Counted from the stretch's first letter, positions 37,438 to 48,442 are shown. The stretch is 64,000 bases of DNA from CAVZZG01 sp963779685 (GCA_963779685.1 CAVZZG010000003.1:2402737-2466736); one strand, 5' to 3'. Translations and numbers: made by a program. Notes: a model not told the origin generated them from the letters alone.

Positions 37438-37960
37438 CTCGTCGCGATGACGCCGAGGCTGAGGAGCGTGGTCGATGCGCCGCGCCCGGTGGCGGTCACC
37501 TGGCACGTCAGGACCCTGCCGGCATCGGCGGCGGCCACGCGATAGACAGGCTTGGTCACTCCCGTCCGCCTGCCGCTTCGCAGCCACGCGTACCGGAAGC
37601 TCGCCCGGGCCGCGTGCCACGGCGGCACGTCAGCTTGCGCCCGATCCGGGCCGTGCCGCTGATCCGTGGCGGCGCGGTGGCGGATGGCAGCGGCGGCGCG
37701 ATCGTGCTGGCAGCGTGGAGGACCCAGCTCGCGCCGGGCGCATCCGTCAGGAGCACCGTCGCCGCGCCATCCGGCGCGACCGCGAGCACCGGAACGTCAC
37801 CGACGGCGCCGCCGAGCGCAGTAGGCGCATCCGATGCACCTCCCCGAGGCCGCGATGCCGCCACGATGGTTCCGGACCTGGCCCACACCGCGTGGCGCCG
37901 CCGTCCGGCGCGACCGCGACGGCCCAGGCCACCACAGCCATGGGGCCGGGTTCACTTTGT
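37438..37960 (-). pseudogene. Fragment of a secreted beta-repeat protein
   Basis: Joined minus-strand frames read AVAVAPDGGATR, then VLAVAPDGAATVLLTDAPGA, PPRISGTARIGRKLTCRRG and YRVAAADAGRVLTCQVTATG before the stop at 37438. These are a propeller-like repeat pair followed by an Ig-like repeat typical of large secreted proteins in Thermoleophilia. The N-terminus is missing and two frame changes are needed. A remnant. Confidence 0.45.
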
Positions 37961-38038
37961 AACATACGATGCAGATTGATAGTGGGCCACGCGGCCCGGC
38001 GCCATCAGCCGCGCGATCCTCGCGCAAACTACCTTGTC

Positions 38039-38061
38039 GTGTACGTCTGTAGGACGTACAC
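38039..38061. promoter_or_regulatory. Palindromic operator of the TacA/TacT module
   Basis: GTGTACGTC and GACGTACAC form a perfect 9-bp inverted repeat with a 5-base spacer (TGTAG), ending 7 bases before the tacA-like ATG. A ribbon-helix-helix antitoxin would bind such a site for autorepression. Confidence 0.7.
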
Positions 38062-38068
38062 TACGGGT

Positions 38069-38338
38069 ATGGCTCGAACGACCTCAACGACCGGCCGGCT
38101 CTCACTTCGGATCGCCGACCCCGACCAGGAACAGATCCTGCGCCACGCCGCGCAGCTGCGCGGCGCGACCCTGACCGAGTTCGTGCTCGGCGCTGCGCTG
38201 CAGGCGGCCACCGAGGCGATCGAGCGCCAGGAGCGGCTCGAAGTCCGGGGCGCGGCGTTCGACGCCTTCGTCCATGCGCTCGACACCGAGCCGGCCCGCG
38301 AGCTTCCAGTGCTGCGCCGTTACGCCCACCCGGCGTGA
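38069..38338 (+). CDS. TacA-like (DUF1778) ribbon-helix-helix antitoxin
   Basis: 89 residues from ATG 38069. The N-terminal RHH domain has the DUF1778 pattern TGRLSLRIADPDQEQILRHA, then AQLRGATLTEFVLGAALQAA. The C-terminal tail would wrap the toxin. The gene overlaps the acetyltransferase gene by 4 bases, the classic TacA/TacT layout, and is directly preceded by a strong palindrome. Confidence 0.88.
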   Translation: MARTTSTTGRLSLRIADPDQEQILRHAAQLRGATLTEFVLGAALQAATEAIERQERLEVRGAAFDAFVHALDTEPARELPVLRRYAHPA

Positions 38339-38835
38339 GCGACGCGATCGCCCGCATCGAACTGCTCAACGACACCCACCAGACATCGGCTTTCCGGTGC
38401 GGCAAGCCGCAGCTCGACGACTGGCTGATCCGCGTCGCCCTCGGCGCCGCCCGCGCCGGCACGGCCGCCACCTACGTCGCGCTCGCCGACGACCAGCGCC
38501 TGATCGGCTACTACGCCCTCGCGATGGCCAGCGTCACCCGCGAAGACGCCCCCTCCTCCCTCGGCCGCGGCATGCCACGCGCCGTCCCGGTCATCCTGCT
38601 CGCCCGCCTCGCGGTCAGCAGCGACCTGCACGGCCACGGCCTCGGCGCCTCCCTGCTCGTCGACGCCCTCCGCCGCTGCGTCGCCGGCGGCGGCGCCTAC
38701 GGCGCCCGCGCCGTCATCGTCGACGCGATCGACGACCAGGCCGCCGCCTTCTACCGCCACTTCGGACTCCGCGACCTCGACCCGCCCCGCCTCTGGGCGA
38801 AACTATCCGACATCAGCCGAAGCCTCGACCCCTGA
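38335..38835 (+). CDS. TacT-like GNAT acetyltransferase toxin
   Basis: 166 residues from GTG 38335. It has the TacT/AtaT features ALNDTHQ-like IELLNDTHQTSAFRCGKPQL with DDWL near the start, LARLAVSSDLHGHGLGASLL (strand beta4 plus the acetyl-CoA P-loop) near 85-105 and a terminal AAAFYRHFGLRDLD. Such toxins acetylate aminoacyl-tRNA and stop translation. Intact, so the module could be active. A perfect hairpin overlaps its stop codon. Confidence 0.88.
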   Translation: MSDAIARIELLNDTHQTSAFRCGKPQLDDWLIRVALGAARAGTAATYVALADDQRLIGYYALAMASVTREDAPSSLGRGMPRAVPVILLARLAVSSDLHGHGLGASLLVDALRRCVAGGGAYGARAVIVDAIDDQAAAFYRHFGLRDLDPPRLWAKLSDISRSLDP

Positions 38836-38861
38836 CCGCCGCACACGGGACGCGGCGGTCA
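38833..38861. terminator. Terminator hairpin of the TA operon
   Basis: TGACCGCCGC (38833-38842, containing the toxin TGA) pairs perfectly with GCGGCGGTCA (38852-38861). Confidence 0.6.
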
Positions 38862-38970
38862 GCGCCATGTCGCGAACGCGGCGTCGAACGGCGCCCTGGC
38901 ACGCCAGTACTCGACGGCAATCTGGAGGATCGTCGAGGCCGGCGGGAGACAGTCGCTCACGGCCTGGAGA

Positions 38971-39329
38971 TTGCCGTTCGCGATGCTGCTGGTCGGGATC
39001 GGGGCGGGTGCGGCCACACGTCACGTCCGCCGGACCCGGTTCATCGCCGAGGCCGACGCCGTATGCGCGGCCCACCTGCTCCCCCGCGGCTTGGTGACGG
39101 TGGAGATCGTCCCGACATCGACGCCGCCGACGAGCCCACCATCGCGGCGCTCCTCACCTCCACCAAAGTCTCCGCCGACGCGAACGAGCGGATCGCGCAG
39201 GCCATGGATCACGAAGCCCAGGCAACCATCGACGCCACCTCCCCGATTGGACTCGCCGCCCGCCGCGACACACAACACGAAGCCGCCCAGTATGGCTTCA
39301 AGGTGTGCTTCAGCTTGCCGCCGGCTTGA
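38971..39329 (+). pseudogene. Hypothetical membrane-anchored protein, frame break
   Basis: A TTG at 38971 starts PFAMLLVGIGAGAATRHVRR (membrane segment and basic stop), then TRFIAEADAVCAAHLLP. Near 39115 the reading moves to another frame, DIDAADEPTIAALLTSTKVS then AQYGFKVCFSLPPA, ending at 39329. The RFIAEADAVC pattern resembles small actinobacterial surface or lipoproteins of unknown role. Confidence 0.45.
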
Positions 39330-39779
39330 CGGCGGCGGGGCGGAGGCTCATGCTCCTGGCGTCGGGGGTCGGGGAGGCTGTCGAGATGAGTCGGTGGGGT
39401 GCGTGCTTGGCGCTGCTCTCCCGTCGCCGCCGCCGACGTACCTCGGGACGACCCTCCTGTTCAGCGTCCCGGTGGCCGAGGGGCGGCGACATCTACGTCT
39501 CCTACCAGGGCGCCCCGCGCTATAACGCGGAGTTACGCGCCAAAGTTAGAGCCCGACGTGCAGCCTGTGCCGCGCACGGCTCCACCCGCGACCACGCCGT
39601 GACGTGCCAGCCGAACGGTCTCGCGGGAAGCCCGCACCGGCCACCGACGAGATACATGCCCGCCACCACGGCACGGCCCGACGCCGCCCAAGGCAGAGGC
39701 GTGATCATCGCGTCCGGCCACGACGCGCGCGGCAACCCGCAACGACTGCCCATCGCCCCGTCCCTGGAGCCTCCCCGCC
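39330..39779. other. Non-coding region before the att-like copy C
   Basis: 450 bp with no supported gene. It is likely to be element-end DNA. Confidence 0.35.
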
Positions 39780-40076
39780 GTGTGTGGCTGGTGTGTGGCA
39801 GACCGCGGTCCCCGCGACCCCCAGCGACCACCACCCGCGACCCCGAAACGCCCGATTTGCAGGGAAAACACGAAGCGCCCTCGCGGGCGCCTCGAACATC
39901 GAGTGAACCGTCGCTCAGGAACCAAAAAGGCCCGCATTTGCGGGCCTTTTGAGAGCCGACGCGGGGACTCGAACCCCGGACCCCATCATTACGAGTGACA
40001 ATTCATCGCTCGAAATCGGCTCCGTTGAGCCAAATCCGAGGCTGCGTTGGGGCCGTGTGTGGCGCGTGTGTGGCAG
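39780..40076 (-). repeat. tRNA-Thr 3'-half att-like site with paired arm repeats (copy C)
   Basis: About 300 bp, closely matched at 61408-61703. In order: paired GTGTGTGGC (39780-39788) and GTGTGTGGCAG (39791-39801), 11 bp apart; ~120 bp of spacer with a GCGCCC hairpin; a rho-independent-type terminator (39924-39950); the tRNA 3' half on the minus strand (39954-39995: acceptor GCCGACG, T-arm CCCCGG/TTCGAGT, anticodon loop CTCGTAA); the hairpin GGCTCCGTTGAGCC (40018-40031); and a second GTGTGTGGC pair (40055-40063 and 40066-40076). This layout of a tRNA core flanked by helically phased repeats resembles a tyrosine-recombinase attachment site with arm-type sites. Confidence 0.65.
39924..39950. 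terminator. Rho-independent-type terminator beside the tRNA remnant
   Basis: AAAAGGCCCGC then a short ATTT loop then GCGGGCCTTTT, a symmetrical 11-bp stem with A/T ends that works in either direction. It is directly downstream of the tRNA 3' end on the minus strand, as expected for a former tRNA transcription unit. Confidence 0.75.
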
Positions 40077-40184
40077 AGCGTCCCGCGAGGCTCATACCGA
40101 CTGCGAACCTCCTGATGAGATACGGTCGATCACGACCCTCGGAACATATCACTCCCGCATTGCGACGTCGAGCCTGAGGTTACA

Positions 40185-40436
40185 TCATCGCCCGCTTCGG
40201 CCCCGGGTCGTCCGCATGGCCGAGTCGGCGAACCACAGCATGCGGCGGACGAGATCACGGTCGAACTCGACGAGCCACGCGTCGAGCGACAGGACGTCCA
40301 CCCCATACGTCTGCGTGCGCCGCAGGATCACGCCCGACGGATCGCACACTTCGATCGACGGCAGTATCGAGGCCGGCGCGATCGGGAACATCGGGCACCC
40401 GAGGTCAATTCGCCGCTCCCGCGCCCACCGCGCCAC
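40185..40436 (-). CDS. Possible small hypothetical protein
   Basis: 83 residues with protein-like composition (PIAPASILPSIEVCDPSGVI, TYGVDVLSLDAWLVEFDRDL). No domain recognised. It lies between the att-like copy C and the cyclase gene. Confidence 0.35.
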   Translation of the reverse strand: MARWARERRIDLGCPMFPIAPASILPSIEVCDPSGVILRRTQTYGVDVLSLDAWLVEFDRDLVRRMLWFADSAMRTTRGRSGR

Positions 40437-40494
40437 ATGATCGACGCCACGATGGACGTGGGGCCGAAGTTCGGTACCGGCGCGACGCCGACGC

Positions 40495-41831
40495 TCAACC
40501 TACTACGGCGAACAACCGCCGCTCGTCGGGCACGCCTTTGAGCGCGTGGAGGCCGCGATCGACCAGCTCGAGGCCGGCGCCGGCGGTGAGGTCGCGGACG
40601 GTGCTCGACACGAGCAGCTCGCCAGCGCCGGCCGCACTGCAGACCCGGGCGGCGACGTGCACGGCGATGCCGCTGACGCCGGCGCCATCGGTCTCGACCT
40701 CGCCAGTGTGGATCCCCGCCCTGGTGACCAGACCGAGCGCGAGCGCCTCGCGCTGGATCGCCTCGGCGCAGCGAACGGCGCGCGTCGGGCCGTCGAATAC
40801 CGCGAGCAGGCCGTCGCCGGCACGATCGATCTCCCTGCCGTCGTGCGCGGCGAGCTCGCGCGTGGCACGCGCGTAGTGGCGGGCCAGCAGGTCCCGCCAC
40901 GCCGGGTCACCGACCTCGACCGCCCGCTCGGTCGATGAGGCGATGTCGAGGAACAGCATCGTCAGCAGCCGGCGGCTAGCCAGCACTGGCGCCGGCCGCC
41001 CGGTGGCCGCCTCCTGGATGGCGGCGATCATGCCCGGCAGATGCTCGCGCCACAGGTGGCTCGTGGACGGGAACTCGATGAACCGGGCGCCGGGGATCCG
41101 CTCGGCCATCCAGCGAACCCCCGCCGCCGGGCGCCAGCGGATCGTGCGACGCACACATCACGACCGTCGGGACCCGAATCGCCGGCAGCAGATCGGTGAC
41201 GTCGGCGATGGTGTTCATCCGCTCGAGCGCCACTGCGGCAGCCGGACTGGCACCGGCCTGCGAAAGGCGCAGGAAGAACGCGAGGAGCTCGGGATCCGCG
41301 TCGTCGCCCAGACCCGCGCCCCAGCCGCGGAGATACGCCTCGCTCGGCCAGTTCCGCTCGATCTCCGCGATCAGCGACGCCACCTCCTCGACCGACAGCG
41401 CCCCACGGATGGTCCGACGTCCGCGTCCAGCGGGCCAGCGCACCCCAGAGCGCCAGTACGCTCACGCGCTCCGGGTGCAGGGCCGCAAACATGCAGGCCA
41501 TCTGACCGCCCTCGGACGAGCCGAACACGACCGCGCGCTCAAGTCCCACGGCATCCATCACCGCCCGGATGTCATCGGCGCGCTCCTCAAGCGTCGCAAC
41601 GTCGACCGGGCGGTCAGACAACCCCGTCCCGCGCTTGTCGAACCGCACGAAACGCGCCACCTCGCTCCACATCTCAATCGCCCGCCGGAAGGCCGGGAAC
41701 TCCCACATCAAGTCGAGGTGCGAGACGGTGCCGGGCGCCCAGATGACATCGAGCGGGCCGTTCCCGGTCACCTGGTACGCGATCTGGACGTCGCCGCTGC
41801 GGGCATAGCGGATCGGAGGTCGCTCCACCAC
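40495..41831 (-). pseudogene. Alpha/beta hydrolase fused to class III adenylate/guanylate cyclase, two frame breaks
   Basis: Begins at GTG 41831: PPIRYARSGDVQIAYQVTGN, nucleophile region AVVFGSSEGGQMACMFAALH. Near 41420 the frame changes to EEVASLIAEIERNWPSEAYL ... VPTVVMCASHDPLAP, and near 41150 to the cyclase part. That part has FIEFPSTSHLW (hydrolase His), RLLTMLFLDIASSTERAVEV (first metal Asp), GREIDRAGDGLLAVFDGP (second metal Asp) and GIHTGEVE. The hydrolase-cyclase fusion is a known actinobacterial architecture. The cyclase domain itself is in one intact frame to 40495. Confidence 0.75.
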
Positions 41832-41986
41832 GACATCATCAGCGATCGAGCTCGATCCGGCGACCGGGACAGGGGCGCTCGTGGCCCGTCGGGTCTTGCC
41901 GCTCTACGCCGTGACGCCGACGGGCGCGTGAGGGTCACCTGGATCGTGCAACCGCACGATGCGCTGAAAGGGGCCATCCCCGCGGG

Positions 41987-42095
41987 GATCGCGGCGCGCG
42001 GCGTCGAGCCGCACGTCGGCGCACCTAGGTCTGGACTCACCAGCCGGCCTTGTGAGGGGGCTACTAGTGGGCCACGAGCCGATCACGTTGCGTGA
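41987..42095. repeat. Direct repeat of about 110 bp, copy 2
   Basis: Matches 26915-27026. At its right end the sequence continues as CTCGAACCGCAGACC, which looks like a scrap of a tRNA T-arm, unlike copy 1. The surrounding 41832-42152 region (320 bp) has no gene I can support. Confidence 0.65.
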
Positions 42096-42152
42096 CTCGA
42101 ACCGCAGACCCCCTCCTCCCATTCGCGCGCCCGGGACGAATCGCCGCTACCG

Positions 42153-42650
42153 GTGACTACCGAAACCGGCCGATACGCAGGCAGACTCTCCCTTCCGCGA
42201 CTCTGTTCCACGATGCTCCACTGCCGGCTTTCGACCGCTCGGGCGAGAATCGGGCGACAGCGGCGCCTGATCTTCGGTGCACTCCTCTTCATCGCGTCGC
42301 TCGACCAGATGATCGTGTCGACGGCCCTGCCGACGATCGTCGGCGGCCTCGGCGGTCTCGAGCACCTCTCGTGGGTCTACCTGACGGCGTCCGCCGTGAT
42401 GGTCGTCGCGTTCGGCCTGGGTGTCGTCACGGCGGACGACGCGTGGCAGTTGATGCAGACCGTTGGGCGTGTCGCCCTCGGCACCGCGCGCCGGTCGCCC
42501 CACGTGTGGACGACGAAGGCGGAGTCGATTCGCATCTCGCTCGATCGCAAGGTGCCGTACGAGCTCGACGGCGGCGATCGCAGGAAGGTCCGCAAGTTGC
42601 GCGACGTCGAACGGCGAGCCGTCCACGTCTGCGTACCGATGAAGAGCTGA
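42153..42650 (+). pseudogene. Chimeric ORF: MFS drug-exporter N-terminus joined to lipid (diacylglycerol) kinase C-terminus
   Basis: Residues ~38-80 read RLIFGALLFIASLDQMIVST then ALPTIVGGLGGLEHLSWVYL, the first helix and signature of DHA2-type MFS exporters. From residue ~88 the sequence becomes VVTADDAWQLMQTVGRVALG, then SIRISLDRKVPYELDGGDRR and VHVCVP, the end of a diacylglycerol-kinase-like protein. Neither half is complete. The junction (about 42395-42410) is in frame, so it is probably a deletion or recombination scar and unlikely to be functional. Confidence 0.6.
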
Positions 42651-42651
42651 T

Positions 42652-43057
42652 TCAGGCCTCCGGTTCGTCCAGTAGCAATGCCGCCTGAGGTGCCCGTCCG
42701 GCCAGGACGATCCTCAGCGAGCCGGACCGGCTGGAACCGAATGCCGAGTATGGCGATGTCGTCGGGGATCACGGCGCCCGCATGGTCGCGGACGGCGTCC
42801 ACGATCGTGTCGACGAGCGCCGCGGCATCCAACGCCGGCACGCACTCCGCGATCAGCGCGTCGAGACGGTCCTCGCCGAAGCGCTCGCCAGCCTCGCGGC
42901 AGGCGTCGATCACGCCGTCCGTGTACAACAGGATCGTGTCACCAGGCTCGAGGGTGACCGCCGCGTCGTCGGTCACCCAGTCGTCCACGACGCCGATCGG
43001 CGGTCCGCGATGCTCGATTCGCTCGAGCGTCCCGCCGGCTCGCAGGAGGAAACGCAC
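42652..43057 (-). pseudogene. C-terminal fragment of a SpoIIE/PP2C-type serine phosphatase
   Basis: The minus-strand frame reads AGGTLERIEHRGPPIGVVDD then VTLEPGDTILLYTDGVIDAC (metal-binding DG), LDALIAECVPALDAAALVDT and PDDIAILGIRFQP (final metal Asp). This is the last third of a SpoIIE-family phosphatase. There is no N-terminus beyond 43057, and the C-terminal stop used depends on a frame change (42652 or 42377). Confidence 0.55.
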
Positions 43058-43129
43058 CCGATGTGGATGCGCATCTGGTTGCGGTCTCTGTTTGATGTTA
43101 GGAATCTGTCGGATCGGGGAGGAGTCATC

Positions 43130-43684
43130 GTGGATGTTGCCGACCTCCCTCCTGCGGAACAGCCGATGATGCCCCGGCTTCCGGTCTGGCGGTCAGGAAT
43201 CTTCATCGTGCTCGGCGCGGCGCTGGTGCCCTGGACGTTGTGGCTGGCGGTCACGTTGCCGGCCAGACACGTGGCCGGCCATTACGACGCGGCCTGGTCC
43301 GGGTTCGACATCGCGCTCGCAGCGAGCCTCGTGGCAACGGGTATTGGCCTACTGCGGCGGTCGCTCTGGACGCAGGGAGCGGCAGTTGCGGCGGCCACGC
43401 TCCTGGTCTGCGACGCCTGGTTCGACGTGTTGCTTGCGACGCCAGGGTCCGAGCGCGTCGCATCGATCGCCCTCGCTCTCATGGTGGAGTTGCCGGTCGC
43501 GGCCGCCTGCATAGCCGCTGCCCGACGTGCCGAGCAGGCAGCTGCGTCGGCGGAGCGCTTCGCTCAACGAGTGGAACCGCAAACGCGACGAGGCTTGCCG
43601 AGACGATCGCCAGGAGCACCGGGCCACACGTCGGGTGCACGAAGTTGCCCAGGGCGTTGCCCGCACCGATCAGGATCCCAATAG
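43130..43684 (+). CDS. Four-helix membrane protein of unknown function
   Basis: About 184 residues from GTG 43130, with GGGGAGGAG at 43116-43124. Membrane segments include IFIVLGAALVPWTLWLAVTL near 20, FDIALAASLVATGIGLL near 57, AAVAAATLLVCDAWFDVLLA near 83 and IALALMVELPVAAACIAAAR near 113. The last ~45 residues are Arg/Pro-rich and overlap the CorA remnant on the other strand, suggesting the true 3' end was lost. Confidence 0.6.
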   Translation: MDVADLPPAEQPMMPRLPVWRSGIFIVLGAALVPWTLWLAVTLPARHVAGHYDAAWSGFDIALAASLVATGIGLLRRSLWTQGAAVAAATLLVCDAWFDVLLATPGSERVASIALALMVELPVAAACIAAARRAEQAAASAERFAQRVEPQTRRGLPRRSPGAPGHTSGARSCPGRCPHRSGSQ

Positions 43685-43806
43685 GGCCGAGCGGGAACCA
43701 GAACAGGCCGGGCCGGTCGAAGAACGATGGGTGGAAGTTCATCCCGAGGATGCCGACGATCAGCATCCTGTAGCAGCGTGACCGACGCGATCGTGAGGAC
43801 CGTCAT
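43479..43806 (-). pseudogene. CorA-type Mg2+ channel membrane region, fragment
   Basis: NVMTVLTIASVTLL then, after a frame change near 43766, MLIVGILGMNFHPSFF followed by GPVLLAIVSASLVAFAVPLV. This matches the CorA first membrane helix, the GMN selectivity motif and the second helix. The long N-terminal cytoplasmic domain is absent upstream, where the GH15 gene ends. A remnant. Confidence 0.55.
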
Positions 43807-43864
43807 GACGTTCTTTCGTGCCCTGGCCGGTGCGGGTCATACGCGTCCACTGGGCCTCCATTGG

Positions 43865-45750
<1,886 letters not shown>

Positions 45751-45754
<4 letters not shown>

Positions 45755-47147
45755 TTCGCGATCCACGGCCCGTACCAGCGGCCGTGCCCGGCCACGAGCG
45801 TCTCCGCGGCTTCGGGCCCCCACGAGGCCGGGTGCGTACGGGTGCACGGGGGGCGGCGCGTCGAGCAGCGGCTGCATGATCCGCCACGTCTCCTCGACGC
45901 CGTCCTGGCGGGTGAAGCGGGTGGTGTCGCCGACGAGCGCCGCGTGCAGCAGGACCTCGTAGGGCGTCGGCCCCTCGCCGCCCTCCTGCGACGAACTCCA
46001 TGTCGAGCTCGATCGGCGCCGACCCGCGGGCGTCCGCCCGGTGGGCCTCCACGAGGAACTGGATGCCGGTCGTCGGGTCGAGCTTGACCACGAGCTGGTT
46101 CGGCTCGAGCGCGCCGCCGAAGGCCACGAAGCCGAGCCGCGGCGGGTGCCGGAAGACCAGCCGGACCTCGGTCTGCGTCACGGGCATCCGCTTGCCGGTG
46201 CGGATGAAGAACGGCACGCCCGGCCCAGCGCCAGTTGTCGATGTCGAGGCGGAGCGCCGCGTAGGTCTCGGTGGTCGAGTCGGGTGCCACACCGTCGATA
46301 TCGACGGTAGCCGTCGTACTGGCCGCGGACGTAGTGCTCGGGGTCGGCCTCGCGGATCGCGCGGAAGAGCGCCAGCTGCGCGTCCTTCATCGTCGTCGGG
46401 TCGCCACCCGACGGGCGCCTCCATCGCGCACGCGGCGACGACCTGCATCAGGTGGTTGACGACCACGTCGCGGAGCGCGCCGACGGGGTCGTAGAAGTGG
46501 CCGCGGTCCTCGACGCCGAAGTCCTCGGCCATCGTGATCTGGACGCTCGCGAGGTAGTTGCGGTTCCAGACCGGCTCGAGCATCGAGTTCGCGAACCGCA
46601 GGTAGAGCGATCTCCTCGAGGCCCATCTTCCCGAGGTAGTGGTCGATGCGGTACAGCTGCGACTCGTCGATCGACTCGTGCAGCTCGGCCGCCAGCGCGC
46701 GAGCCGACTGCTAGGTCGTGCCCGAACGGCTTCTCGACCACCACCCGGGCGTTCCCGGTCAGCCCGGCGGCGGCCAGGCCCTTGCACCACCGTGCCGAAC
46801 AGGAACGGCGGGATCTCGAGGTAGAAGACGGGCAGCCGGCTGCCGTTGATCGCGTCGCCGACGCGCGCGTAGGTGCGGCGTCGCCGAAGTCGCCCTGGAC
46901 GTACGAGAGGCGGGCGGCGAGGCGGTCGAAGATGGCCTCGTCGACGTGCTCGCCGGTGCCGACGATCGATTCGCGCGCGCGCTGCGCGCAGCTGGTCGAC
47001 GGTCCAGTCGTCGACGGCGACGCCGACGATCGGGCAATCCAGCAGATCCCGCTTCTCCAGGCGGTAGAGCGACCGGAAGGTCATGACCTTCGCGAGATCG
47101 CCGGTGATGCCGAACACCACCAGGGTGTCGGCTGTGGCTTCGGTCAT
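45751..47147 (-). pseudogene. zwf: Glucose-6-phosphate dehydrogenase, shattered by frame changes
   Basis: Start ATG 47147 (GAGGAGAGG upstream). Family motifs are all present but spread over three frames: VFGITGDLAKVMTFRSLYRL (NADP site), RLPVFYLEIPPFLFGTVV, VVVEKPFGHDLA, YRIDHYLGKMGLEE (catalytic), NRNYLASVQITMAEDFGVED, FFIRTGKRMPVTQTEVRLVF and the end GHGRWYGPWIAK. At least eight single-base frame changes are needed, with no in-frame stops inside the segments. The intact version would make 6-phosphogluconolactone and NADPH from glucose 6-phosphate. Either a very recent pseudogene or a stretch of poor base calling. Confidence 0.8.
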
Positions 47148-47395
47148 CGCCTCTCCTCGGCGGCCCGGTGTGCACCCGTCAGCGGTTGCGGGGTCCGCCG
47201 ATCCGGCGGGACCGCACCTCGGGCATGGAGCGGTCATCTTACGACGGCTCCGGCCCATTGCAAGGCCGCAGACCCGCAGGGCGTATCAACTCGGATGACG
47301 TGTGGTGAAGACACGGCAACCTTCGTGCCGAACGCCGGCTCGCGTCGGCCAACGGCGCTTGTGGACCGGTCGGAACCTCGCTCCTCACCGGCGGT

Positions 47396-47685
47396 GTGGC
47401 GGTTCCCGCCGTCACGGCAAGGCTGGGCCCAGGGTCGGTTCCTGCGGAGCGCGGCGAGCTGACCGCGTCACTGATCGAGGTGCTGCGCGGCGCGCCAAGG
47501 CGAAGGCAAGCGACGCCATCCCGGGCAGCGCTCAGGAGGCGGCTGGCCGGGCCGAAGAGGGGTTCGCGAATGCCCGCACCGCCGTACGTGAACGGCCAAC
47601 TCCGGTTGCGGCCGCCATCACGCTCGTTCTAGCCCTGTTCGTCGTTGCGCTCGTGATGCGATCGAGGCGCGGCAGGCCGGAATAG
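47396..47685 (+). pseudogene. DUF3618-like membrane protein, frame break
   Basis: ERGELTASLIEVL in one frame continues, after a shift near 47490, as AKASDAIPGSAQEAAGRAEE then VAAAITLVLALFVVALVMRS. This is a short amphipathic region followed by one C-terminal membrane helix, as in DUF3618 proteins. Function unknown; weak call. Confidence 0.4.
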
Positions 47686-47779
47686 GGGAGCGCCGAGTAC
47701 GCCGCCGAGCGCGCGAAGGATGTCTGTATCCGGATTGGGCGCTGCAGCAGGGATCGCCGAAGGTCGGCAGGATCCTTGG

Positions 47780-47968
47780 ATGCCTCTGCGCTTCCTCTAT
47801 CTGGCCCTCGCGGCGACTCTACGGCTGCTCGGCAGGCGCCGTCGCGGTCTGGCCCGCGACGCGGAGATCGTGATTCTCCGCCACGAGCTCGCGGTGCTGC
47901 GCCGCTCGGTGCCACGGCCACGGTTGGCGTGGTCCGACCGGGCACTGCTCGCGGCGCTGGCTCATTAG
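47780..47968 (+). mobile_element. N-terminal remnant of an integrase-core (DDE) transposase
   Basis: 62 residues from ATG 47780: RRGLARDAEIVILRHELAVL then RRSVPRPRLAWSDRALLAAL. This is the conserved start of a common actinobacterial integrase-core transposase of about 350 residues. It is cut off at 47968, where a PfpI-like fragment begins. Confidence 0.6.
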
Positions 47969-48442
47969 TGCCCCCGACCGTCGGGTCGGGCTCGCGCCGG
48001 CCGAAGGACCGATCCGCTGCCACAAGGGCCTGACGGTGATCGCCCGGCACAGGCTCCCGTCCGCGCCCCGACGGACGTCGTGATCGTCCCCGGCGGCGAC
48101 GGGACTCTCGCGTTCGCGAATCACGAGCTCGGGCCGTGGCTCCGGACGTTGCATGGGGCCGGGCGTCTCATGACGAGCGTCTGCGACGGCGCGGTGCTCC
48201 TCGCGCAGGCCGGCCTCCTGCGTGGTCGCGCCGCCACCGCGCACCATCTCGACGTCGACCGGCTGGTCGCCGCCGACCCGTCGGTACAGGTCGGTGACCG
48301 CCCGAGTATCGTCGACAGCGGCGACGTGATCACTTCCGCCGGCGTGTCGGCGGGGATTGACATGGCGCTCCATCTCCTCGACCGGCTCGCTCCCGCCGGC
48401 CGGGCCGCGGAGGTCGCCGCGCGGATCGAGTATCGGCGCTGA
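47969..48442 (+). pseudogene. DJ-1/PfpI family protein, 5' end missing
   Basis: AEGPIRCHKGLTVIA then, after a frame change near 48045, APTDVVIVPGGDGT, LMTSVCDGAVLLAQAGLLRG (nucleophile-elbow Cys) and SAGVSAGIDMALHLLDRL. This is most of a GATase1-like DJ-1/PfpI domain. It begins abruptly at the transposase fragment, so an insertion or deletion probably removed the start. Confidence 0.6.

Noticed and set aside
39533..39937. Minus-strand frames reading CHTPATHGG-type peptides in several places
   Set aside because: They recur because the GTGTGTGGC repeats are translated; there is no consistent protein around them.
39954..40031. Possibility that copy C is a functional tRNA using GAGCCGA as 5' acceptor strand
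   Set aside because: The pairing would leave two extra bases between T-stem and acceptor, and no D-arm can be formed. The pairing is also weaker in copies A and E.
42090..42112. Possible tRNA T-arm next to repeat copy 2
   Set aside because: Only a loop and imperfect stem are visible; no acceptor or anticodon arm, so not called as a tRNA feature.
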